Notes under the pieces: model-generated
Databases searched by the model: none
The model's input: the letters and a program-made list of their open reading frames with translations, nothing else
What the model was told of the DNA's origin: nothing
NCBI GenBank assembly: GCA_015296085.1
Contig: DVDT01000060.1
Coordinates: forward strand, 62,001-126,000
Direction: 5' to 3'
DNA length: 64,000 bases
DNA from: Trichormus sp. M33_DOE_039
Lineage (GTDB): Bacteria > Cyanobacteriota > Cyanobacteriia > Cyanobacteriales > Nostocaceae
Shown: positions 40,677-48,410 of the stretch, piece after piece
Layout: the number at the start of each line of letters is the position of its first letter
Position numbering within the stretch: the first letter of the stretch is position 1
Position numbers and translations under genes: made by a program

Positions 40677-40930
40677 TGAAGCTCTCTTCTCTATCAACTC
40701 CTGATGCTCAATTAGATTTGCGCGGCACTCCTTGCCCGATTAATTTTGTGCGGACTAAACTCCGTCTGGAGCAAATGCCCCCAGGCTCTTTGTTGGAGGT
40801 GTGGCTAGATCCTGGTGAGCCAATTGAACAAGTTCCTGATAGCTTGACCATGGCCGGTTATCAAGTAGAAAAAATTACAGATTGTACTGGCTATTTTTCT
40901 TTGTTAATTCGCCGTCCCGTAACTGCCTAA
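40676..40930 (+). CDS. TusA/SirA-like sulfurtransferase family protein
   Basis: The 84-residue protein has the TusA fold signature LDLRGTPCPINFVRTKLRLEQM, with Cys20 of the CPxx motif as the likely sulfur carrier. It ends in a typical beta-strand (GYFSLLIRRP). TusA carries persulfide sulfur for tRNA thiolation or molybdenum cofactor assembly. The ATG overlaps the dnaJ stop (TAATG) and its own TAA overlaps the rsgA ATG in the same way, so the three genes are translationally coupled. Confidence 0.82.
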   Translation: MKLSSLSTPDAQLDLRGTPCPINFVRTKLRLEQMPPGSLLEVWLDPGEPIEQVPDSLTMAGYQVEKITDCTGYFSLLIRRPVTA

Positions 40931-42042
40931 TGAGAGTTGGTACTACTGGACAGTTTTTGGGTACGGTTTTAGCCGTGCAAGCGAATTTTTACAAAGTACA
41001 GCTAGATCAAGAGGCAGGGCAGGAAGAGAGCCGGGAAGCAGGGGAGATAGTAGATTTAGATTCCCCTCTGCTCCCTGCACCTCTGCCCCTCCTCCTATGT
41101 ACTCGCCGTACCCGGCTAAAAAAAATTGGGCAGCAGGTGATGGTAGGCGATCGCGTGGTCGTAGAAGAGCCAGATTGGTCTGGAAGACGGGGAGCGATCG
41201 CAGATGTGTTACCCCGCCAAACTGAATTAGACCGCCCACCAATCGCCAATGCAAACCAAATCCTGCTAGTTTTTGCGGTGGCTGATCCTCCCCTAGAACC
41301 TTACCAACTCAGTCGATTTTTAATTAAGGCTGAATCGACTGGTTTAGATGTGGTGTTATGTCTGAATAAAAGTGATTTAGTCACCCCAAAAGAGCAGCAA
41401 GAAATTAGCGATCGCTTGTTAGCTTGGGGCTATCAACCGCTATTTATCAGCGTCCAGCAAGACACTAATATTGAGCAAGTAGCAAAATATCTCAGCCAAA
41501 AAATCACCGTTGTAGCTGGGCCTTCTGGTGTAGGTAAATCCAGCTTAATTAATGCTTTAATTCCCGATATCAACCTGCGCGTGGGAGAAGTTTCGGGGAA
41601 ATTAGCCCGTGGTCGTCACACTACACGTCACGTAGAATTATTTGAATTACCTGGGGATGGTTTATTAGCAGATACCCCTGGCTTTAATCAGCCTGATTTG
41701 GATTGTAGTCCAGAAGAATTAATACATTATTTCGCAGAAGCTAGAGAACGCCTAGCTCATGCTAACTGTAAATTTAATGATTGTTTACATCGGGACGAGC
41801 CAGATTGTGCAGTGCGGGGTGACTGGGAACGCTATGAACATTATTTAGAATTTTTAGCAGAAGCGATCGCCCGGCAAACACAACTTCACCAACAAGCTGA
41901 TCCCGAATCGACTTTAAAGCGCAAAACCAAAGGTAAAGGTCAAAGCCAATACGAACCTAAATTAGAGAGTAAAAAATATCGCCGCACTTCCCGACGTACT
42001 CAAGTACAAGGTTTACAAGATTTGTATCATGATGAAGAATAG
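40930..42042 (+). CDS. rsgA: Ribosome small subunit GTPase RsgA
   Basis: The 370-residue circularly permuted GTPase has an N-terminal OB fold, then motifs in the order G4 (LNKSDLV, ~154), G1 (GPSGVGKSSLINAL, ~198) and G3 (DTPGFN, ~251), followed by the zinc site CKFNDCLHRDEPDC. It matures the 30S subunit. The OB fold carries an unusual 28-residue stretch (about residues 28-55, EAGQEESREAGE ... LLPAPLPLLL) encoded by an imperfect palindromic repeat. The start ATG at 40930 overlaps the tusA stop; a longer frame from 40882 overlaps tusA and is rejected. Confidence 0.93.
   Translation: MRVGTTGQFLGTVLAVQANFYKVQLDQEAGQEESREAGEIVDLDSPLLPAPLPLLLCTRRTRLKKIGQQVMVGDRVVVEEPDWSGRRGAIADVLPRQTELDRPPIANANQILLVFAVADPPLEPYQLSRFLIKAESTGLDVVLCLNKSDLVTPKEQQEISDRLLAWGYQPLFISVQQDTNIEQVAKYLSQKITVVAGPSGVGKSSLINALIPDINLRVGEVSGKLARGRHTTRHVELFELPGDGLLADTPGFNQPDLDCSPEELIHYFAEARERLAHANCKFNDCLHRDEPDCAVRGDWERYEHYLEFLAEAIARQTQLHQQADPESTLKRKTKGKGQSQYEPKLESKKYRRTSRRTQVQGLQDLYHDEE
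41011..41094. repeat. Imperfect palindromic repeat inside rsgA
   Basis: The left arm is purine-rich (gaggcagggcaggaagagag ... gcaggggag) and the right arm is its rough complement (ttcccctctgctccctgcac ... ctgcccct). The stretch is in frame and adds about 28 residues to the RsgA OB fold. Similar gcaggggag/ctcccctgc elements occur between Nostoc genes. Confidence 0.55.
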
Positions 42043-42202
42043 CTGATAAATCATTGCAAGGGAGACAAGGGAGAATTTATCTTGGGCTGATATTGAATTT
42101 GCTTAAATTACTAGTCTGATACGATCCCCAGAAGGTCTTAAAATATTGTTAATTTCCCCTACTCCCTAGACCTTCAATTTATAAGTATCACCTTAAAACA
42201 CT

Positions 42203-43792
42203 ATGGCTATTGGCTACGTCGCGCTTGTACTCCATGCACATCTACCCTTCGTTCGTCACCCAGAAAGTGATTATGTGTTGGAAGAAGAATGGCTCTATGA
42301 AGCTATTACAGAAACTTACATTCCTTTATTAAAAGTATTTGAAGGCTTAAAGCGAGACGGTATCGACTTTAAAATCACGATGAGTATGACACCCCCACTG
42401 GTGTCGATGCTCCGCGATCCTTTGCTGCAAGAACGTTATGATGCACATTTAGCGCAATTAGAAGAACTTATAGAACTGGAAGCTGAACGCAATATCCACA
42501 ATGGGCATATGCGTTATTTAGCGGAACACTACGCCACCGAGTTTAATGAAGCGCGTGAGATGTGGGAACGCTACAATGGCGATTTGGTGACGGCTTTTAA
42601 ACAGTTCCAAGACACTAACAACCTAGAAATCATTACCTGTGGTGCAACTCACGGCTATTTGCCGTTGATGAAAATGTATCCGCAAGCTGTGTGGGCGCAA
42701 ATTCAGGTAGCTTGTGAACACTACGAGGAAACGTTTGGTCGTCCACCGAAAGGAATTTGGTTGCCAGAATGTGCTTACTATGAAGGCTTAGAGAGGATGT
42801 TAGCTGATGCAGGCTTGCGCTACTTCCTCACAGATGGACATGGTATTCTTTACGCTCGTCCCCGTCCCCGCTTCGGTACTTATTCCCCCATTTTTACGGA
42901 AACTGGTGTTGCTGCTTTTGGTCGAGATCATGAATCTTCTCAGCAGGTATGGTCTTCTGAGGTAGGTTATCCCGGTGCGGCGGAATATCGGGAATTTTAC
43001 AAAGATTTGGGTTGGGAAGCTGAGTATGAATACATTAAGCCCTATATTATGCCCAACGGTCAGCGTAAAAATACAGGGATTAAGTATCATAAAATTACCG
43101 GTCGCGGTTTAGGTTTATCTGATAAAGCACTCTATGACCCTTATTGGGCAAGAGAAAAAGCAGCAGAACATGCAGCTAATTTTATGTATAATCGCGAACG
43201 ACAAGCAGAGCATCTGTACGGCATCATGCAACGTCCGCCGATTATCGTTTCTCCCTACGATGCGGAGTTATTTGGGCATTGGTGGTATGAAGGCCCTTGG
43301 TTTATTGATTACCTGTTCCGCAAGTCTTGGTATGACCAAGGAACTTATGCAATGACACATTTGGCAGACTATTTACGGGCAGAACCGACTCAACAAGTCT
43401 GTCGTCCTTCCCAGTCGAGTTGGGGTTACAAGGGTTTCCACGAGTATTGGTTGAATGATACTAATGCTTGGATTTATCCCCATCTGCACAAAGCTGCGGA
43501 ACGGATGATTGAAATCTCTCACCTAGAACCAGAGGATGAATTAAGTTGGAAGGCACTTAATCAAGCTGCGCGGGAATTATTATTGGCGCAATCCTCTGAC
43601 TGGGCGTTTATTATGCGGACAGGAACAATGGTTCCCTATGCTGTGAGACGGACGCGATCGCACCTGATGCGCTTTAATAAACTCTATGAAGATGTGAAAA
43701 TCGGCAAAATCGATAGTGGTTGGTTAGAAAAAGTGGAATTAATGGATAATATTTTCCCCAATATCAACTATCGAGTTTATCGTCCCTTGTAA
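42203..43792 (+). CDS. GH57 family enzyme, probably 1,4-alpha-glucan branching enzyme
   Basis: The 529-residue enzyme has the GH57 N-terminal motif HAHLPFVRHP, nucleophile Glu189 in GIWLPECAYY, and acid/base Asp353 in SPYDAELFGHWWYEG. A C-terminal helical domain with HEYWLND and SSWGYKGFHEYW follows, as in the DUF1957 branching-enzyme subgroup. It would introduce alpha-1,6 branches in glycogen. It has no GlgB/GlgP neighbour here. A rho-independent terminator follows it directly. Confidence 0.85.
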   Translation: MAIGYVALVLHAHLPFVRHPESDYVLEEEWLYEAITETYIPLLKVFEGLKRDGIDFKITMSMTPPLVSMLRDPLLQERYDAHLAQLEELIELEAERNIHNGHMRYLAEHYATEFNEAREMWERYNGDLVTAFKQFQDTNNLEIITCGATHGYLPLMKMYPQAVWAQIQVACEHYEETFGRPPKGIWLPECAYYEGLERMLADAGLRYFLTDGHGILYARPRPRFGTYSPIFTETGVAAFGRDHESSQQVWSSEVGYPGAAEYREFYKDLGWEAEYEYIKPYIMPNGQRKNTGIKYHKITGRGLGLSDKALYDPYWAREKAAEHAANFMYNRERQAEHLYGIMQRPPIIVSPYDAELFGHWWYEGPWFIDYLFRKSWYDQGTYAMTHLADYLRAEPTQQVCRPSQSSWGYKGFHEYWLNDTNAWIYPHLHKAAERMIEISHLEPEDELSWKALNQAARELLLAQSSDWAFIMRTGTMVPYAVRRTRSHLMRFNKLYEDVKIGKIDSGWLEKVELMDNIFPNINYRVYRPL

Positions 43793-43820
43793 AGAGCTTT
43801 AATAGTTACTTAAAAGCTAA

Positions 43821-43849
43821 ACCCCCAGCAATTGATGCTGGGGGTTTTC
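43821..43849. terminator. Rho-independent terminator after the GH57 gene
   Basis: A perfect 10-bp stem, acccccagca (43821-43830) and tgctgggggt (43836-43845), has a 5-base loop and is followed by a T-rich run (tttct). It lies 28 bases after the GH57 stop. The A-rich left side means it can also end the convergent small gene at 43863. Confidence 0.9.
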
Positions 43850-43862
43850 TGATTGCTGTGGA

Positions 43863-44090
43863 TTATTGAGGGAGATTACGGCTAGTGTAGGCATCCATAG
43901 CATAGGCGGGAGTGCGATCGCTATAGTCTATCTCTGCACCTGTAAGTGATTTCGCTAGTTTTTCAAAAGAGTCTGAACGCCAGTTACGTTCATGAATGGG
44001 TTTTTTCTGTTCTCCCAAGAAGTAAGCTAGTGTACCTAACACGGAAGCGGCTACCCAACCTAAAAGTAATACTGCAACTAAGATTGTCAT
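43863..44090 (-). CDS. Small single-helix membrane protein, 75 aa
   Basis: The protein has one N-terminal membrane helix (ILVAVLLLGWVAASVLGTLAYFL, about 3-25) and a conserved-looking soluble tail (GEQKKPIHERNWRSDSFEKLAKSL). It is a type found across cyanobacteria, probably in thylakoids. I considered the small photosystem II factor Psb35, but cannot confirm this from sequence. It is convergent with the GH57 gene. Confidence 0.65.
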   Translation of the reverse strand: MTILVAVLLLGWVAASVLGTLAYFLGEQKKPIHERNWRSDSFEKLAKSLTGAEIDYSDRTPAYAMDAYTSRNLPQ

Positions 44091-44299
44091 AACAAACCTC
44101 TTTTTCTATATTTTTGTAACTTTATGTAAATAAATATAACGTTATTGCAACATAAACTGCAATATGCAATCAGGTGTGCATACCGATGAGGATGGTGGGG
44201 TATTCCTCACTTCTACAGGGGTGATTTTTAAACGCAGAGGGGAGGTAGCGTGGAGAGATTGGCAATGCCGACTTGTCGCTAGTACCGTCGCGCAAAGCT

Positions 44300-45382
44300 T
44301 TACGCAGAGGGACGAGAAGAGGCTGATTTTTCGAGTTGGTTTTTCATTAATCTTTGGACACTGACTAAAGCGCGGTTTAATTCGTAGTTGCGTCTTTGGG
44401 GGTTTTGTAAGTAGGCTTGTTGTTCTTCTTCAATCATTTTTACGTCTTGCACAACTAAACCATCGAGAAGTTTTTGGGCTGCACCAAATAAGCTATCTTT
44501 GACAAATCGCCGAAACCGCGCTGGTAATTTGTGTAATCGCCAAAAAGCGTTTAATGAGGTGAAATGAATTAGATAGGCTTTGGTGTGGGTTTCAGTTATG
44601 GGACACAATAAGCAATAGATTTTGAAGTCTTTTCCTAGGGTAGACATCCAGTGGGGATAAATGTAACTGACATCTAGGGGTTCGGGATGTAAGCGTCGGA
44701 GTGCGGGGAAGAATAATTGGGAAATAGACCAGATTTTATCGATTTTGTAATAACTTTGGGCTTGGTAGTGCGCATCTACTCGCTGATCATTTTCATCTAT
44801 ATCTTGAAGTGTGGCTTCAGCCCAAGCTTGTAAATCCTGATGTAAGTGTCCGTGATACATATCCATCAGGTTTTCAATTAGATAGGAATAATGGGCTTGG
44901 CAGTTAATTACTGAAACAGTGGCGATATAGTTTAAATGATCCCACTCTGGTAAGCCTAGAGGTTCTACAGTTGGTTCTTCGTCACCGGGAAATAACCAGA
45001 TAAAACCGTCTTGTTCTTTGACTGGGTAATGTCGAATTGTACAGTTGGGTAGTTTTTGATTGGCTGCTAGATAGGGAACTGCTGCACATTCGCCTTGGTG
45101 ATTAAAACGCCAACCGTGATAAGCACACTCTAATTCATCATTGATGACTTGTCCGTGGCTGAGTTTAACTTGACGATGAGGACAACGGTCTTCTAAAGCG
45201 TGGACTTGTCCTTGACTGTCTCGATAAAGTGCGATCGCCTGATGCCAGATTGTAATTCCTAATGGTTTATTTGTCACTTCATTGCTACGTGCTACCACAT
45301 ACCAATGATTGGAGTTGATTCCCAATTGACGAACATCTCGACCTTGCAAAATTTCAGACAAAGAGGACATAGGTTGATACAT
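44300..45382 (-). CDS. Rieske non-heme iron oxygenase (PaO/Lls1-like)
   Basis: The 360-residue protein has a Rieske [2Fe-2S] site, Cys67-Pro-His69 and Cys86-x2-His89 (CAYHGW). A mononuclear iron site follows (ENLMDMYHGHLHQD), with Asp and two His in the usual spacing, and then a C-terminal PaO-like domain. Members include pheophorbide a oxygenase and cell-death suppressor Lls1 homologues. The substrate is not readable. An ATG at 45370 has a better-placed ribosome site (AAGGA, 11 bases upstream) and gives a 356-residue form. The last codons lie in a cgcagaggga repeat. Confidence 0.8.
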   Translation of the reverse strand: MYQPMSSLSEILQGRDVRQLGINSNHWYVVARSNEVTNKPLGITIWHQAIALYRDSQGQVHALEDRCPHRQVKLSHGQVINDELECAYHGWRFNHQGECAAVPYLAANQKLPNCTIRHYPVKEQDGFIWLFPGDEEPTVEPLGLPEWDHLNYIATVSVINCQAHYSYLIENLMDMYHGHLHQDLQAWAEATLQDIDENDQRVDAHYQAQSYYKIDKIWSISQLFFPALRRLHPEPLDVSYIYPHWMSTLGKDFKIYCLLCPITETHTKAYLIHFTSLNAFWRLHKLPARFRRFVKDSLFGAAQKLLDGLVVQDVKMIEEEQQAYLQNPQRRNYELNRALVSVQRLMKNQLEKSASSRPSA

Positions 45383-45714
45383 CCTTGGCGGCGTTATAAC
45401 AAAAAATTGCTACACTATCTACTGAGGGTAGGTGCAGTAAAAGATATATTACAAGCAATTTTTCCAAAAAGAAATGTAATCTTTCTTACTCAATTTCATT
45501 AAACAAAGTACATGGAAATTACCCAGGGCAAAGAAACACTCAGAGTTATTAAAAGCAGTCTAGGATCGATAGACATTTCAACCCCTACACCCTGACACCC
45601 TGACACCCCTATACCCCTACACCCCCATAATTCAGACTCTGTCTTGAGGAACTCAACCTAATTTGGCTCGCAGGCTATAAAGTATGTAGTGAGTATGTTG
45701 AAAGAAAAATCTGT
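45383..45714. other. Promoter region with an octamer repeat, Rieske/YbjN spacer
   Basis: This 332-bp divergent spacer contains the tandem octamer repeat at 45582-45626 and an AT-rich part nearer the Rieske gene. No other gene is supported. A tataaagtat stretch about 40 bases before the YbjN start is a possible -10 region. Confidence 0.45.
45582..45626. repeat. Short tandem octamer repeat (STRR)
   Basis: There are five octamers in a row: cccctaca, ccctgaca, ccctgaca, cccctata and cccctaca, then ccccc. It is the reverse-complement family of the pilT-leader repeat. Short tandem repeats of this kind are characteristic of heterocystous cyanobacteria. Confidence 0.85.
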
Positions 45715-46191
45715 ATGGCAAGCTACCAAGAAACATTAACTAACAAAGATTCTCTAGAGGAACTAGTGGAGACAACCAGTATTAACCATGTGGAAATCAT
45801 TGAAAACGTCATCGATTCCTTGGAACAAGATGATTCTGCAATGGTGAGTCACCCCGCAGAAGGTGGTTATCTATGGAAATTTAAATACGGGAGTGTGGAA
45901 GTCTTCGTCCAACTTACAGGGAAAACAGATGAAGACACGATCACCGTGTGGTCTGCGGTTCTCCAGCTACCTGCGAAAGATGAACCTAAATTGATGCGTC
46001 ATCTATTGGAAATGAACTGTTCTAGTACCTTTGAAGCCCGTTTTGGTATTGTTGATAATCGAGTAGTAGTTCTGTCTACACGCACTTTAGCAGAATTATC
46101 TCCTGGTGAAGTTTCACGGCTAATTACGATTGTGGCTACAGTCGCAGATAACAACGATGAAGCCTTAAAATCTGAATTTGGTGCAGCTTAG
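45715..46191 (+). CDS. YbjN domain protein
   Basis: The 158-residue acidic protein has the YbjN/T3SS-chaperone-like fold: an N-terminal helix (IIENVIDSLEQD), VFVQLTGKTDEDTITVWSAV, and the segment MRHLLEMNCSSTFEARFGIVDNRVVVLSTRTLAELSPGEVSRLI. YbjN proteins are common in cyanobacteria and of uncertain function. The lipoate-ligase-like gene starts 17 bases downstream on the same strand, so the two are probably cotranscribed. Confidence 0.75.
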   Translation: MASYQETLTNKDSLEELVETTSINHVEIIENVIDSLEQDDSAMVSHPAEGGYLWKFKYGSVEVFVQLTGKTDEDTITVWSAVLQLPAKDEPKLMRHLLEMNCSSTFEARFGIVDNRVVVLSTRTLAELSPGEVSRLITIVATVADNNDEALKSEFGAA

Positions 46192-46208
46192 ATATTTCAC
46201 AATTATCA

Positions 46209-46955
46209 ATGGGTAACAAGCAGGTTTGGCGACTTATTCCTTTTTTAGAAGCTTCTGGTAGTGTGCAGATGGCAATTGACCGATGGTTATTACAACAGCA
46301 CCTATTAGAAAATAGTCCTTCCACTCTGCGATTTTACACTTGGTCGCCACCCGCTATTTCCCTTGGTTATCATCAAAAAACATATCCTGAACACTGGGAA
46401 AATTTGACTTGGAAAGGTCAAAGATTAGATTTAGTGCGCCGTCCTACAGGTGGGAGGGCAGTTTTACACCAAGGAGATTTAACTTATACTGTTGTCACTT
46501 CTGGTTTGGTGGGGAATCGTTTAGAGAATTATCAGCAGATTTGTGAATTTTTGATTCAAGGCTGGAAAGCGATCGCCATTCAATTAGACTATGGTACAGC
46601 CGGGCGTGGGTATATTCATAACCCCAACTGCTTCGGGACAGCTACAGGTGCAGATTTAGTATTACCAGATGGCACTAAATTGATTGGTAGCGCGCAATTA
46701 AGAAAAGGCGGCGCAGTTTTACAACATGGTTCGATGCGTTTGCAACCAGACGCAGAATTATTTGCTCAAGTATTTGGTGCAGAATCTTTTCAACCCGTGC
46801 ATTTACCCTCTAGCTTGACTGTAGAAAAGATTATGACAGCTTTGATTAACGCTGCTAGAGATTGTTTTGGCATAGCAATTGAAACACAATCCCTGTGTCT
46901 ATCCGAGTGGGATGAAATTTTAAGCCTTGCTAGAGAAATAACTGCAGTACCATAA
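46209..46955 (+). CDS. Lipoate-protein ligase A-like protein (BPL/LplA family)
   Basis: The 248-residue enzyme has the BPL_LplA_LipB fold: MAIDRWLLQQ, RFYTWSPPAISLGYHQ, the lipoyl-binding loop RRPTGGRAVLHQGDLTYTV (~residues 78-96), and a later KLIGSAQLRKGGAVLQHGSM (~157-176). The lysine in KLIGSAQ matches the catalytic lysine of ligases. It would attach lipoate or octanoate to carrier domains. An octanoyl-transferase role is possible. Confidence 0.8.
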   Translation: MGNKQVWRLIPFLEASGSVQMAIDRWLLQQHLLENSPSTLRFYTWSPPAISLGYHQKTYPEHWENLTWKGQRLDLVRRPTGGRAVLHQGDLTYTVVTSGLVGNRLENYQQICEFLIQGWKAIAIQLDYGTAGRGYIHNPNCFGTATGADLVLPDGTKLIGSAQLRKGGAVLQHGSMRLQPDAELFAQVFGAESFQPVHLPSSLTVEKIMTALINAARDCFGIAIETQSLCLSEWDEILSLAREITAVP

Positions 46956-47127
46956 GATATTAAAATTTAAAGCTTTGATGAAGCTGACAAAAAATACTAT
47001 TTTTAATACCAAAAATATGTGAACATTACCCCAATATTGGCAAAATTTGCTAAAAACTTAAATTTTTAAGGGCTAATCAGCAAAAAAATTTTCGGTGCGA
47101 AATTAGCAATTAAAGGGGTATAAAATC

Positions 47128-48219
47128 ATGAATTTTCTCTCCGCAAAGAAGCAATCATCAGTAGTTATAGTGGGAGCATTGATGATAACTTTAGGAGTTG
47201 AACGCAGTGCTGTTGCTGCTAAATTCAATCCAGATCCTCTGTATGAGAGTGCAGTCAGCTACTCTACTATGATTCCCAGAAGTAACGGGGGTTTAGATCC
47301 TGCTAATATTTACTACCCGGTATTGTCCGGTGTTGATTTAGGTCAACATTCACTGCCCATTGCATTATTCTTACAAGGTGCGTTGGTTGACAAGTCTGAT
47401 TACTCAAACTTTGCTAACACTGTGGCACGTTATGGGTTTGTAGTAGTAGTCCCTAACCACACGAGAACAACAATTAACCAATTAGGTATACCGATTACAG
47501 GGCTTCTTGCTGAACAGCAGCAAGTTAATGATGTTTTATCCTACATCAAAACTGAAAAATCTCAAGCTTCATCACCTATCGCTAATTCCCTCGATCCTAA
47601 TACGCTGGTCTTGCTAGGACATTCCTTTGGAGGTGCAGTAGGGATAGCAGCAATTCAAGGCAACTGTTTTCCTGTCCTATGCACTGAAAATTTTAATCGA
47701 CCCCAAGAATTGAAAGGGGGAGCATTTTATGGCACCAACTTCTTGATTGGCCAAGGTGGAGGAGGAGTTCCGGTCATTGATAATGATGACATTCCTATGG
47801 CTTTATTACAGGGTGATCGAGATGGTGTGGCAACACCTGCTAATGCTGAACTAACATATATTGCCATTGAAGATGCTCCCAAAGCTTTGATCAGCATACC
47901 TGGTGCTAACCACTATGGTATTACCAATAATGACAATCTCATCCGTGAGCCTGTTAGACCTACTCTAGAGCAAGATGTAGCAATTGAAACTATTGCCCGT
48001 TGGAGTGCGCTGTTTTTACGGGGAACTGTACTTAACGATCAAGACGCACTTGATTATGTCTTCAAGACAGGTGATGCCTTGGATGAAAATGTCAATGTGG
48101 AGAGTGTTGCCAAACCTATTCCTGAATACACTTCTGTATTTAGTTTGTTGGGGGGATTAGGGGTAATAGGTGCAAGCTCAGTGCTAAAAAATAAGGACAA
48201 ATTAGTAAAGAATAGATGA
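47128..48219 (+). CDS. Exported alpha/beta hydrolase with PEP-CTERM-like tail
   Basis: The 363-residue protein starts with a signal peptide (SSVVIVGALMITLGVERSAVAA). The hydrolase core has a nucleophile elbow GHSFGG (~residue 163-168), an acidic stretch (ALLQGDRDGVATP) and a His in PGANHYG. The C-terminus reads IPEYTSVFSLLGGLGVIG, a hydrophobic segment and then basic KNKDKLVKNR, resembling a PEP-CTERM sorting signal with Tyr in place of the second Pro. It is probably an exported esterase or lipase; the substrate is unknown. Confidence 0.8.
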   Translation: MNFLSAKKQSSVVIVGALMITLGVERSAVAAKFNPDPLYESAVSYSTMIPRSNGGLDPANIYYPVLSGVDLGQHSLPIALFLQGALVDKSDYSNFANTVARYGFVVVVPNHTRTTINQLGIPITGLLAEQQQVNDVLSYIKTEKSQASSPIANSLDPNTLVLLGHSFGGAVGIAAIQGNCFPVLCTENFNRPQELKGGAFYGTNFLIGQGGGGVPVIDNDDIPMALLQGDRDGVATPANAELTYIAIEDAPKALISIPGANHYGITNNDNLIREPVRPTLEQDVAIETIARWSALFLRGTVLNDQDALDYVFKTGDALDENVNVESVAKPIPEYTSVFSLLGGLGVIGASSVLKNKDKLVKNR

Positions 48220-48410
48220 GATAATTAATCACTAAGATTTGACCACTATTTAGGTAAGGTAGCAGGGGAAAGAGGGTTTTATCCTAGTTTATCTCTCTTA
48301 ACATAGTTAGGTTTTGTCTCACCGACTTACTTAGGGCGATCGCCGCACTAGAAATGTTGTCATGATCAGAATTGGCAACTTCTTTGAGTCGATCTATGAA
48401 GAATGTAGAC

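Noticed and set aside
40882-40929. 16-codon N-terminal extension of RsgA
   Set aside because: It overlaps the tusA-like gene in another frame; the TAATG junction marks the real start at 40930.
44164-44364. 66-codon plus-strand frame near the Rieske gene
   Set aside because: It overlaps the Rieske 3' end and runs through cgcagaggg-type repeats, with no credible start.
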